Notes under the pieces: generated by a model | Seen by the model: the letters and a program-made list of their open reading frames with translations, nothing else | What the model was told of the DNA's origin: nothing | The model's database searches: none | DNA from: Nitrospirota bacterium | Lineage (GTDB): Bacteria > Nitrospirota > CAKKRA01 > 9FT-COMBO-42-15 | Reading direction: 5' to 3' | Assembly: GCA_016214425.1 (NCBI GenBank) | Contig: JACRON010000238.1 | Span: 1-6,504 of the forward strand | DNA: 6,504 bases | Position numbers and translations under genes: made by a program | In this document: positions 1 through 6,270 of the stretch, piece after piece | How positions within the stretch are numbered: the first letter of the stretch is position 1 | How the letters are laid out: every line of letters begins with the position of its first letter

Positions 1-3000
1 AAGATGGAGGATGTAATCTTCAATGGCACAGACAACAGAAAGCCACTGGGTATGGCAGAGGTAAATATTATACTTACTGATGTTGATGGCCAGCTTCCAG
101 CAGGGTTTGGCGAATATAAGGAGATTCAGGTAACAAGGAGGCTCTACCGCTCTGGCGAGAGTGAATACTTTATAAACAGAATACCATGCAGGCTGAAGGA
201 TATTAGAGACCTGCTGATTGACAGCGGTATTGGCGCAAAGACGCATACAATCATTGAACAGGGCAGGATGGAGCAGATACTAAGCTCAAAACCGACTGAC
301 AGAAGAACAATAATTGAAGAGACAGCAGGCATAATGAAATTCAAAATCAGGCGGAACGAGGCAATAAACAAGCTTGAGGCAACGAATCAGAACCTGCTTC
401 GTGTAAATGATATTGTAAATGAGGTAAAGAGACAGATTAATTCCATTGACAGGCAGGCAAAAAAGGCAGAGAGGTATAAAAAACTTAAAGAAGAGATTAA
501 AGATATTGAACTTAAGCTTGCATCAAAGAATCTTACATCATTAGAAGAAAAGAGGGATGGCCTTAATAAAGAGCTGACAAGCAAAAAGGACGAAGAGATA
601 AAGGCAACAGCAGATATTGGCAGGATTGAAAATCAGATTGAGGAGGGGCGCCTTTTAATTGCAGAGAAAGAGAGAGAGATTTCAGAGATAGACAGCAAGC
701 TCTTTGAACTTGAGAACATAATACACAGAAATGAAGGCCGCATAGAGATGCTTAATGGCCAGTTGAATACTTTTAAGGGGCAGATAGAGAGGGGCTCTTC
801 AGAGATTGAACATATAAAAAAGGAGATTGAGCAGCAGAAGTATCAGAAAACCCTTGCATTAAAAGAAAAAGAGGAATTTGAGTCTCAATTAAAGGAAAAA
901 GAGGGCGCTCTGAAGGAAAAGGAGGATGCCTTTGAATCACTCCTCACGCAGCAGGAGGATATCCAGAACAGCCTTGAAGATGAAAAGGCAGAGGTCTTTA
1001 AGATTATCACGGACATAACAAACACAACCAACCAGATAAACAATCTTGAGTCAATGCTCTCTGAAACAGAAAAGAGGGAAGGGAAAAGGCTCATAGAAAA
1101 TGAAGGTCTCTTAAATGAATATACAAAGACAGAAGAAAGATTAAAGAATGCAGAAAAAGATCTCTCATCTATTAGAGAGGTCTTAAATAATAAGAGGGAC
1201 GAATATGCGGGCACAATAAAGGAGATTGAGGGTCTGCAGATTAAACTTAAGGAGCTTGAGGAAAGGCTCTTTTCAGAGAAGGACCAATTAAGCTCGCAAA
1301 ATGCAAGACACGCCTCGCTTTCTGACATGGAGAAGAACCTGACAGGTTATCAGGATGGTGTAAAAACAATTCTAAACACAAAAGAAAAGGCATCAGGCGC
1401 ATTAACAGGCATACATGGCATTGTTGCAGATATAATTGAAACAGAGCCGAAATACGAACTTGCTGTGGAGGCAGTCCTTGGCGAAAGGCTGCAGCACATA
1501 GTTGTAGAGACCCATAATGACACAAGAAAGGCTTTGGAATACTTAAAACAGGGAGGCTCTGGCAGGGGAACCTTTATCCCGCTGGAGCTGAGAGAGATAA
1601 AGAAGTTGTCCTTTAGTAAAGGGGGGCAGGGGGAATTATCATGCGAAGGAAATGGTGACAGAGGCATCATCGGCCCTGCACTAAAGCTTGTAAGATACAA
1701 AGAGGGTTATGAAAAGGTTGCTGATTACCTGCTTGGCGATGTGCTGATTGTGGAGGATTTAAACTCTGCAATAGATATCTGGAAAAATGACGGCACCTGT
1801 CTGCCGAACAGGCAGGTAAACAAGACACTCGTAACTTTATCAGGAGAGGTTGTTGACCCATGGGGCGCTGTATCAGGCGGAAGCGAAAAGGATAATGGAA
1901 ACAGCCTTCTGCACAGGCGTAGGGAGATAAAGGAGCTTGAAAAAACAGTGAATGAAAGAAAGGCTGCTGTTGAAGGGTTAGAAGGCAGAATAAAAGAGGC
2001 AAAGGCATTGCTTGAAAATGCTGCTGATAAAAAGCAGGGATTAGAGGCTGTCATCAAGGATATAGAGATTCAGGCTGTAAAAATAGAAAGAGACATACAG
2101 ACCTTAACAGATGAATTAAAGAGATTAGGGGCAAGGCTTGATATTGTAAATATTGAAAAGGATGATATCGCTAAAGAAAAGATAAAAATAGCAAATGAAA
2201 TAAATTCTTTAAGGCAAAACCTTGAAATCCTATCAAAGCAAAAGACTGAGAGAGAGGAAAGGGTTGCAGACCTTCAGGCGCAATACAGGGAAGCCCGGAC
2301 TTCAGTAGAAGAGCTGCGTGATGAGGTAATGCATATTAAGGTAAGTGTAACATCCCTTCGCGAGAAGAATGAAAATGCTCTTTTGAACATCCACAGGATT
2401 GAAAAGGCAATAGATGGGCTTAATAATCAGATGCAAAAGAGGGAAGAAGATCTTAGCCAGATAAAAAGGGGCATTGAAGAATCAAACAGGGCTGTTTCTG
2501 ATTCAGAGGCGCAGATAAATGAGCTCTCATCACAGCTTAATGAATTAAAAAAGGTGAAAACAGAAAAGATAGAGATGCTCACAGAGGAAACAGACAAGTT
2601 AAAGATGGTAGAGGCAGAGGTCAAACAACAGAGGAGGATGCTTGAGGATATACATAAGATAATAAGCGAATTAGAGGTAAAGGATACAGAGCTGCGGCTT
2701 CAGATAAGCCATCTGAAAGAGGCCATACTTGAAAACTATCACACTTCATTAGAAGATGTGAGAAAGAGCCTTGGCGAGTTTACAATTGATATAGAAGAGG
2801 CAAATAATAATCTTTCAACATTAAAGGCAAAGGTAGAAGAGCTTGGGCCTGTTAATTTATCTGCAATAGAGGAGTATCAGGAGCTTACGCAGAGATACGA
2901 ATTCTTAACAAAACAGCAGACAGATTTAATGCAGTCCATTGACGACCTGCAAAAGGCAATAAGCAAGATAAACAGGACAACAAAGCAGATCTTCTTAGAC

Positions 3001-3480
3001 ACATTTAATACACTTAATGAGTCATTTAATCAGGTATTCAAATCCTTTTTTGGAGGAGGCAGGGCTTCACTTGTGCTTGTTGATGAGAATAATCCATTAG
3101 AATCCGGCATAGAGATTGTTGCCCAGCCCACTGGAAAGAGATTAGAAAACATTGACCTCCTTTCAGGAGGCGAAAAGGCTTTAACAGCCATATCGCTCCT
3201 CTTTGCAAGCTTTTTAATAAAGCCAACGCCATTCTGCATGCTTGATGAAATAGATGCGCCGCTTGACGAGGCAAACATCGGCAGGTTTACAAATGTGTTG
3301 AGGAGCATGGTGGACAAGTCCCAGTTTATAGTAATCACGCACAACAAGAGGACAATGGAGACAGCAGACGCCCTCTACGGCGTTACGATGGAAGAGGCAG
3401 GGGTATCAAAGATTGTATCAGTGAGATTTAACGAGGAGACTGTCCAAAGGACAGAGGAAGAGGCAATGGTGGCGGGGTAG
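1..3480 (+). CDS. smc: Chromosome segregation ATPase SMC (condensin subunit), 5' end cut by window edge
   Basis: SMC dimers form the bacterial condensin ring with ScpA/ScpB and organise the chromosome in the cytoplasm. The frame is open from base 1: AAG (Lys) precedes the first visible ATG at 4, and the text K-MEDVIFNGTDNRKPLGMAEV matches the conserved SMC segment about 60 residues into the protein. The ATG at 4 is therefore internal, and Walker A lies off the left edge. Counting from that Met, the rest of the N-terminal head runs to about residue 110. A long coiled coil follows to about 440, then the hinge at about 450-635 (GIHGIVADII, then GEVVDPWGAVSGGS), and a second coiled coil to about 940. 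The C-terminal head has LGPVNL (947), ABC signature LSGGEK (1053), Walker B with CMLDEID (1078-1084; catalytic Glu 1082) and the switch His 1113 in ITHNK. Visible length is 1,158 aa, so the full protein is about 1,220 aa, normal for the family. The hinge holds two repeat-like insertions, at 1609-1638 and 1795-1817. The stop is TAG. Confidence 0.97.
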   Translation, partial: KMEDVIFNGTDNRKPLGMAEVNIILTDVDGQLPAGFGEYKEIQVTRRLYRSGESEYFINRIPCRLKDIRDLLIDSGIGAKTHTIIEQGRMEQILSSKPTDRRTIIEETAGIMKFKIRRNEAINKLEATNQNLLRVNDIVNEVKRQINSIDRQAKKAERYKKLKEEIKDIELKLASKNLTSLEEKRDGLNKELTSKKDEEIKATADIGRIENQIEEGRLLIAEKEREISEIDSKLFELENIIHRNEGRIEMLNGQLNTFKGQIERGSSEIEHIKKEIEQQKYQKTLALKEKEEFESQLKEKEGALKEKEDAFESLLTQQEDIQNSLEDEKAEVFKIITDITNTTNQINNLESMLSETEKREGKRLIENEGLLNEYTKTEERLKNAEKDLSSIREVLNNKRDEYAGTIKEIEGLQIKLKELEERLFSEKDQLSSQNARHASLSDMEKNLTGYQDGVKTILNTKEKASGALTGIHGIVADIIETEPKYELAVEAVLGERLQHIVVETHNDTRKALEYLKQGGSGRGTFIPLELREIKKLSFSKGGQGELSCEGNGDRGIIGPALKLVRYKEGYEKVADYLLGDVLIVEDLNSAIDIWKNDGTCLPNRQVNKTLVTLSGEVVDPWGAVSGGSEKDNGNSLLHRRREIKELEKTVNERKAAVEGLEGRIKEAKALLENAADKKQGLEAVIKDIEIQAVKIERDIQTLTDELKRLGARLDIVNIEKDDIAKEKIKIANEINSLRQNLEILSKQKTEREERVADLQAQYREARTSVEELRDEVMHIKVSVTSLREKNENALLNIHRIEKAIDGLNNQMQKREEDLSQIKRGIEESNRAVSDSEAQINELSSQLNELKKVKTEKIEMLTEETDKLKMVEAEVKQQRRMLEDIHKIISELEVKDTELRLQISHLKEAILENYHTSLEDVRKSLGEFTIDIEEANNNLSTLKAKVEELGPVNLSAIEEYQELTQRYEFLTKQQTDLMQSIDDLQKAISKINRTTKQIFLDTFNTLNESFNQVFKSFFGGGRASLVLVDENNPLESGIEIVAQPTGKRLENIDLLSGGEKALTAISLLFASFLIKPTPFCMLDEIDAPLDEANIGRFTNVLRSMVDKSQFIVITHNKRTMETADALYGVTMEEAGVSKIVSVRFNEETVQRTEEEAMVAG
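1609..1638. repeat. G-rich dispersed-repeat-like segment within the smc hinge
   Basis: Seen: a 6+6 inverted repeat, CCTTTA/TAAAGG around a single G (1610-1622), runs directly into two G tracts (six and five G) split by CA. In the smc frame it reads SFSKGGQGE, residues 536-544 from the first visible Met. The opposite strand reads NSPCPPLLK. From memory, peptides such as FSKGGQGG or PPCPPLLKGG recur in unrelated proteins of uncultivated bacteria, where a G-rich palindromic repeat has entered genes in frame. It sits between two conserved hinge blocks, FIPLE and IIGPALKLV, which are 26 residues apart here. This linker varies in length in the family, so a non-insertion origin remains possible. Confidence 0.42.
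1795..1817. repeat. 23-nt palindromic element inserted in frame in the smc hinge
   Basis: The arms ACCTGTCTG (1795-1803) and CAGGCAGGT (1809-1817) pair over 9 bp with one internal T/G position (a G-U wobble in RNA) around a 5-nt loop, CCGAA. In the smc frame, 1795-1818 encodes TCLPNRQV. The complementary strand reads TCLFGRQV, so the element gives almost the same peptide in either direction. Removing these 8 codons leaves ...IDIWKNDG-NKTLVTLSGEVVDP..., which matches the usual uninterrupted SMC hinge spacing. The peptide resembles the C-L-P-x-G-R-Q-A/V type that I recall as a translated dispersed palindrome in metagenome-derived genomes. No target-site duplication is visible and there is only this one copy in the window. 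Confidence 0.65.
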
Positions 3481-3484
3481 GAAA

Positions 3485-3958
3485 TTATGCCGTGCCAGTG
3501 GTATTTTTTGCTGCCTTTCTCTTTCTATACCTCTTCACAGCATACTCAGCAGCAAAGTAGGAAATCACTGCCACAACAAGGCCGAGGAGGAGGCTGCCGA
3601 TGATAAAGGGCATGAAGTATGGTTTCAGATAGTTGAAGATGTCCATAATCTTCATGCTGCCCCAGCTTATATCTGGTATAGTATTGCTTAAGCCGTATAT
3701 TTTCAGGCCAATCCATAAGCCAAAGCCATATACAGGCGCAAATGTCCATGGGTTGTTTGTATATGTGCCTACCATAATAGCAACCTTGTTCAGCCTGAAT
3801 ATCCATGCAATAAACAGCGCTGCAATAGTATGGAATCCAAGAAATGGCGACACAGAGATAAATACACCAATGGCAAATGAAAGCGCTATATGATGGGAAG
3901 AATCATTCAGGCTCAAGAGCTCATAAAATTTTTCTTTCAACCTATTGTATAACTTCAT
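3485..3958 (-). CDS. DUF2062 family integral membrane protein
   Basis: This is a 157-aa inner-membrane protein of unknown biochemical role. The DUF2062 pattern is visible: an amphipathic N-terminus, then ALSFAIGVFISVSPFLGFHT (residues 25-44), a hydrophobic stretch to about 54 ending in RLNK, then GTYTNNPWTFAPVYGFGLWIG (64-84). The family is marked by an AIGVFIG..P..G.qT segment followed by a TxxNPxT motif, and both are recognisable here. A last strong membrane helix spans about 115-138, and the tail is basic (KRYRKRKAAK), probably cytoplasmic. The ATG overlaps the thiL stop as ATGA (3955-3958). No Shine-Dalgarno sequence is evident in the preceding bases, so translation is probably coupled to thiL by termination-reinitiation. 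Its stop faces the smc stop with 4 nt between. Family assignment is good; function is not known. Confidence 0.85.
   Translation of the reverse strand: MKLYNRLKEKFYELLSLNDSSHHIALSFAIGVFISVSPFLGFHTIAALFIAWIFRLNKVAIMVGTYTNNPWTFAPVYGFGLWIGLKIYGLSNTIPDISWGSMKIMDIFNYLKPYFMPFIIGSLLLGLVVAVISYFAAEYAVKRYRKRKAAKNTTGTA
3487..3509 (+). terminator. Possible intrinsic terminator of smc
   Basis: Six bases after the smc stop, ATGCCGT (3487-3493) can pair with GTGGTAT (3498-3504) across a GCCA loop. The stem has 7 pairs, but three are G-U. It is followed at once by a T run (3504-3509). Position and U-tract suit a Rho-independent terminator for smc, but the stem is weak. It lies wholly inside the 3' end of the convergent DUF2062 coding sequence, so its bases also encode that protein's C-terminal tail. 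Confidence 0.33.
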
Positions 3959-4938
3959 CTGAAATGATTAAAACCTGTTGGCAGGAGAGGCATCTTTTGC
4001 CCTTTACCATCAACGATTAGCATCCCCTTCTTCATCTCAGTAATCTCGCCAATCATTGTTGCAGATAACCTGCCTTTTGATATTGCATTGTAAACCTTTT
4101 TAATATAACTTGCCTTCACAGTAAACAGGAGTTCATAATCCTCGCCGCCTGATAAGGCATAGTTCAATGGACTCTTTTTTAATTTAGCCTTTTTCAATTC
4201 CTTTGATAAGGGTATCTTATCTTCATAAATAATTGCGCCAACTTTGCTCTGCTCGCATATATGATTCAAATCCGTTGCAAGACCATCGCTTACATCTATC
4301 ATAGAGGCTGCAAGCCTGTTTTTTGAAAGAAAGACACCCTCTTTTACCCTCGGTGCTGGCAGAAGATGCCTTTGAATAAGATACCCGCTTCTCTTCCCTT
4401 TTTTCAAAAGCTCAAGGCCTGCAGATGAATCACCAAGTGTGCCTGTTACAAATATCTTATCTCCTGGCCTTGCACCACCCCTACTAACTATATTACCCTG
4501 TTTTGCTTCTCCGAGCAAGGTTATATTAATCGTCAGGCTATTCTTAGAGCCTGAGGTATCTCCGCCTATTATAGATACCTTATAGGATGATGCAGTTTTT
4601 TTTATCCCCCTGTATAACTCATTTAGCTCCGCTACCTTGATATTGTCTGGCACAGCAATGACAATAAGGGCATATCTCGGTATCCCTCCCATTGCAGCAA
4701 TATCACTGATATTAACAAGCAATGCCTTTGCGCCGAGCTGATAGAATGAAATATATTTTAAATCAAAGTGTATCCCCTCTGTCAGGAGATCGGTGGTTGA
4801 TAGGAGCGTCTTTCCCCTTGAAACCCTGACAGCAGCAGCATCATCGCCTATGCCGAGCAGGACTGATTTGTCTGATAAAGGAAGAGATGCCTCTATCTTT
4901 TTTAGAAAACCGATCTCCCCGAGTTCTGATAATTTCAT
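3955..4938 (-). CDS. thiL: Thiamine-monophosphate kinase ThiL
   Basis: ThiL phosphorylates thiamine monophosphate with ATP to give thiamine diphosphate, the last step of cofactor biosynthesis, in the cytoplasm. The 327-aa length is normal. Family landmarks appear in order: LSELGEIGFLKKI at the N-terminus, GIGDDAA (29-35; Asp residues of the Mg/ATP site), STTDLLTEGIHF (47-58), GAKALLVNISDIAAMGG (69-85), IGGDTSGS (124-131), VTGTLGDSSAGLELL (164-178), IDVSDGLATDLNHI (214-227) and ALSGGEDYELLFTV (261-274). No key residue appears to be missing. The ATG at 4938 is chosen because MKLSELGE is the usual ThiL beginning. There is no Shine-Dalgarno before it, and a promoter-like pair ends only 9 nt upstream, suggesting an almost leaderless message. 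No other thiamine gene is in the window. The stop overlaps the DUF2062 start by 4 nt. Confidence 0.96.
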   Translation of the reverse strand: MKLSELGEIGFLKKIEASLPLSDKSVLLGIGDDAAAVRVSRGKTLLSTTDLLTEGIHFDLKYISFYQLGAKALLVNISDIAAMGGIPRYALIVIAVPDNIKVAELNELYRGIKKTASSYKVSIIGGDTSGSKNSLTINITLLGEAKQGNIVSRGGARPGDKIFVTGTLGDSSAGLELLKKGKRSGYLIQRHLLPAPRVKEGVFLSKNRLAASMIDVSDGLATDLNHICEQSKVGAIIYEDKIPLSKELKKAKLKKSPLNYALSGGEDYELLFTVKASYIKKVYNAISKGRLSATMIGEITEMKKGMLIVDGKGQKMPLLPTGFNHFR

Positions 4939-4947
4939 TATATTATT

Positions 4948-4975
4948 AATATACTATTTTATTTTATAATGTCAA
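4948..4975 (-). promoter_or_regulatory. Candidate sigma-70-type promoter for thiL
   Basis: Read on the minus strand, a perfect -35 box TTGACA (4975-4970) is followed after 16 nt by TATATT (4953-4948), in the 39-nt gap between the TPR gene stop and the thiL ATG. A start 6-8 nt past the -10 box would leave only about 1-3 nt before ATG, i.e. a leaderless or near-leaderless transcript, which fits the missing Shine-Dalgarno. The gap is very AT-rich, so TATATT alone is weak evidence; the exact TTGACA and its spacing are the support. Confidence 0.45.
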
Positions 4976-4977
4976 AC

Positions 4978-5820
4978 TTAATTGCCAATCCTTTCCAGCC
5001 TCATACTTGCCATCCCTTTAAAAACATCCTCCAAAACCTTTTCAGGCGCTGAGGCAGACGTACTTATAATCCTTTCCCATTGCTTTTTCGCCTCTTCGCG
5101 CTTGCCCAATGCATAAAGTGTATCCCCAAAATAAAGAAGCGTGCGGAGGCTGTTGGGATTAACATTTAATGCCTCACGCAATATTTTTTCAGACTCTGTT
5201 TTATCATTATACGGCCATGGGACCTTATAGTAATATCTGCCATAAATTCTAAGAGGGCTGGCTTCATTATAAGCCTTGTCCTTTTCTATTGCCTTCTTTG
5301 CCGCCTCAACAAGTTTTGGCCTGATGCCTTCTGATAGGGCTGATATTATGCCCTTTCCAAGGGAATACATGGAAAGCGCAAGTGAATTGTAATAATACCC
5401 CTCTACCCTGTTTGGATTTAAGCTGATTGCCTTCTCAGCATACCCCCTCGCCTCTCCGCCAAGCGCAGAGACTTTTTTGCCGAGATCAGGAGACATATCC
5501 TTCTCAGCCGCAAGTATGCCGTCAACATTCTTTGGATTTGCCTTTCTAACATTATCAAGGGTATTTCTCATGTTTATCTGGTCTGCCCAGATGCCAAGCG
5601 CCCGCGCTGTCCTCCATTGAAGCTCGTAACCGTTTGGATTTTTAGCAGCAGCCTCCTTCAACATCTTAACTAATGTCTCGTGCTCCGCATCAGCAGAGGC
5701 TCTATTTTGCAGCTCATCCGCCTTTTTTATTATCTCATCAATGGACTGGGCAAAGGAGGCTTGTGACAGGAAGAACAGCAAGCTAAATACCGCTATTATA
5801 GAATTTATTGATTTTTGCAT
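4978..5820 (-). CDS. Exported TPR-repeat protein of unknown function
   Basis: This 280-aa protein begins with a clear Sec signal peptide: MQKS, a hydrophobic core (about 8-19), then ASFA with likely cleavage after residue 24 before QSIDE. No lipobox Cys is present, so it is predicted to be a soluble periplasmic protein. The mature part is helical with tetratricopeptide-like units: about 45-80 (KEAAAKNPNGYELQWRTARA), 123-152 (AEKAISLNPNRVEGYYYNSLAL), 167-200, and the best one at 207-240 (ILREALNVNPNSLRTLLYFG), continuing into EAKKQWERII. The layout, and RIYGRYYYKVPWPYNDKTESEKIL around 191-214, faintly recall the periplasmic TatT component of TRAP transporter systems, but no transporter gene is present, so I do not adopt that name. 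The ATG at 5820 has a strong ribosome site. It lies 31 nt after the membrane-protein gene and 39 nt before thiL. TPR proteins usually mediate protein-protein contacts; the partner is unknown. Confidence 0.85.
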   Translation of the reverse strand: MQKSINSIIAVFSLLFFLSQASFAQSIDEIIKKADELQNRASADAEHETLVKMLKEAAAKNPNGYELQWRTARALGIWADQINMRNTLDNVRKANPKNVDGILAAEKDMSPDLGKKVSALGGEARGYAEKAISLNPNRVEGYYYNSLALSMYSLGKGIISALSEGIRPKLVEAAKKAIEKDKAYNEASPLRIYGRYYYKVPWPYNDKTESEKILREALNVNPNSLRTLLYFGDTLYALGKREEAKKQWERIISTSASAPEKVLEDVFKGMASMRLERIGN

Positions 5821-5827
5821 TTTCCTT

Positions 5828-5834
5828 CCTCCTT
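5828..5834 (-). promoter_or_regulatory. Ribosome binding site of the TPR gene
   Basis: On the minus strand, AAGGAGG lies 7 nt before the ATG at 5820. This near-perfect Shine-Dalgarno fixes that start, which also yields a complete signal peptide. It contrasts with thiL and the DUF2062 gene downstream, which lack one. Confidence 0.8.
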
Positions 5835-5851
5835 CTTGTTAGAAATAAGGT

Positions 5852-6220
5852 CTACTTAAGGGCAATTAATATAACTCCGACTAATGCAAGCATAATAGCA
5901 AAAGGCCAAGGGAGAAGTCCATTAATGAACTCTGGTATGTGGACAAAGATAAAACCAAAACAAGTAATCATCAAAAATATCAACAATGTTTTATTTCTTT
6001 CGTAAGAAACAAATGCCCAGAAGGCAATTATGCTGTTTGTAAATGCCCACAAACCAATAGTCTTTGCTGCTGTAATATCAAAAGGGTCATTAGCATTGTA
6101 TATCATGTTATACCACTCGTGATATTTCTTTGGAATCGCAAAATGCAATACCCCTATGATGGCAAAGCTCATGCCAAAAACTAAGAGGACTATTTTCAAA
6201 AAGAGCTTTCTAAATCTCAA
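5852..6220 (-). CDS. Small four-helix membrane protein, unknown family
   Basis: This 122-aa very hydrophobic protein has four predicted membrane helices: about 8-29 (LKIVLLVFGMSFAIIGVLHF), 52-72 (AKTIGLWAFTNSIIAFWAFV), 78-95 (TLLIFLMITCFGFIFVHI) and 104-121 (PWPFAIMLALVGVILIAL). The N-terminus is basic (RFRKLFLK), so by the positive-inside rule it is probably cytoplasmic. The loop between helices 1 and 2 (PKKYHEWYNMIYNANDPFD) is the longest, charged and aromatic, and would then face the periplasm. No catalytic motif is visible and I do not recognise the family. The start is TTG: an in-frame TAG lies at 6236-6238, and AGGAGAG stands 4 nt before the TTG. The next in-frame ATG (residue 17) would destroy helix 1. 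It lies 50 nt after the TetR gene stop and 31 nt before the TPR gene, so it is probably co-transcribed with both. Confidence 0.75.
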   Translation of the reverse strand: MRFRKLFLKIVLLVFGMSFAIIGVLHFAIPKKYHEWYNMIYNANDPFDITAAKTIGLWAFTNSIIAFWAFVSYERNKTLLIFLMITCFGFIFVHIPEFINGLLPWPFAIMLALVGVILIALK

Positions 6221-6224
6221 GGGA

Positions 6225-6231
6225 CTCTCCT
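6225..6231 (-). promoter_or_regulatory. Ribosome binding site supporting a TTG start
   Basis: On the minus strand, AGGAGAG is followed by TCCC and then TTG at 6220. The GGAG core is 6 nt from the start codon. Because the frame is closed by TAG at 6236-6238 and has no ATG or GTG in between, this site decides that the membrane protein starts at TTG. Confidence 0.6.
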
Positions 6232-6270
6232 GACTCTAAAGTTTTTACTACAACATCACCAGAAAACGAT

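Noticed and set aside
889..933. Repeated LKEKE units in the first SMC coiled coil
   Set aside because: Low-complexity heptad-type sequence is normal for SMC arms; the DNA repeats are short and imperfect.
1336..1348. Perfect small palindrome AACCTG-A-CAGGTT in smc
   Set aside because: It encodes NLTG just before the YQDGVK stretch, which fits normal SMC sequence with no extra residues, so it is probably chance.
1797..1811. SOS-box-like CTGT...ACAG inside the smc palindrome
   Set aside because: The spacing is 7 nt, not the 8 of the classical LexA box, it lies deep inside a gene, and the larger palindrome explains it.
885..2057. Several open frames of 110-150 codons on the minus strand opposite smc
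   Set aside because: They are Ser/Phe/Leu-rich mirror images of the Glu/Lys-rich coiled coil, with no ribosome sites or family features.
3440..3454. Hairpin CTGTCC-AAA-GGACAG near the end of smc as a terminator for the DUF2062 transcript
   Set aside because: The stem is only 6 bp and there is no T run on either strand after it; it encodes ordinary smc C-terminal residues.
3972..3985. CCTGTTGGCAGG in the thiL tail as another copy of the smc palindrome
   Set aside because: It encodes the LPTGF residues usual at the ThiL C-terminus and lacks the longer arms.
6221..6270. An open minus-strand stretch reading SGDVVVKTLESGESL across the gap between the TetR gene and the membrane-protein gene
   Set aside because: It is about 25 codons between stops with no start codon; it looks protein-like but cannot be supported as a gene or a recognisable remnant.
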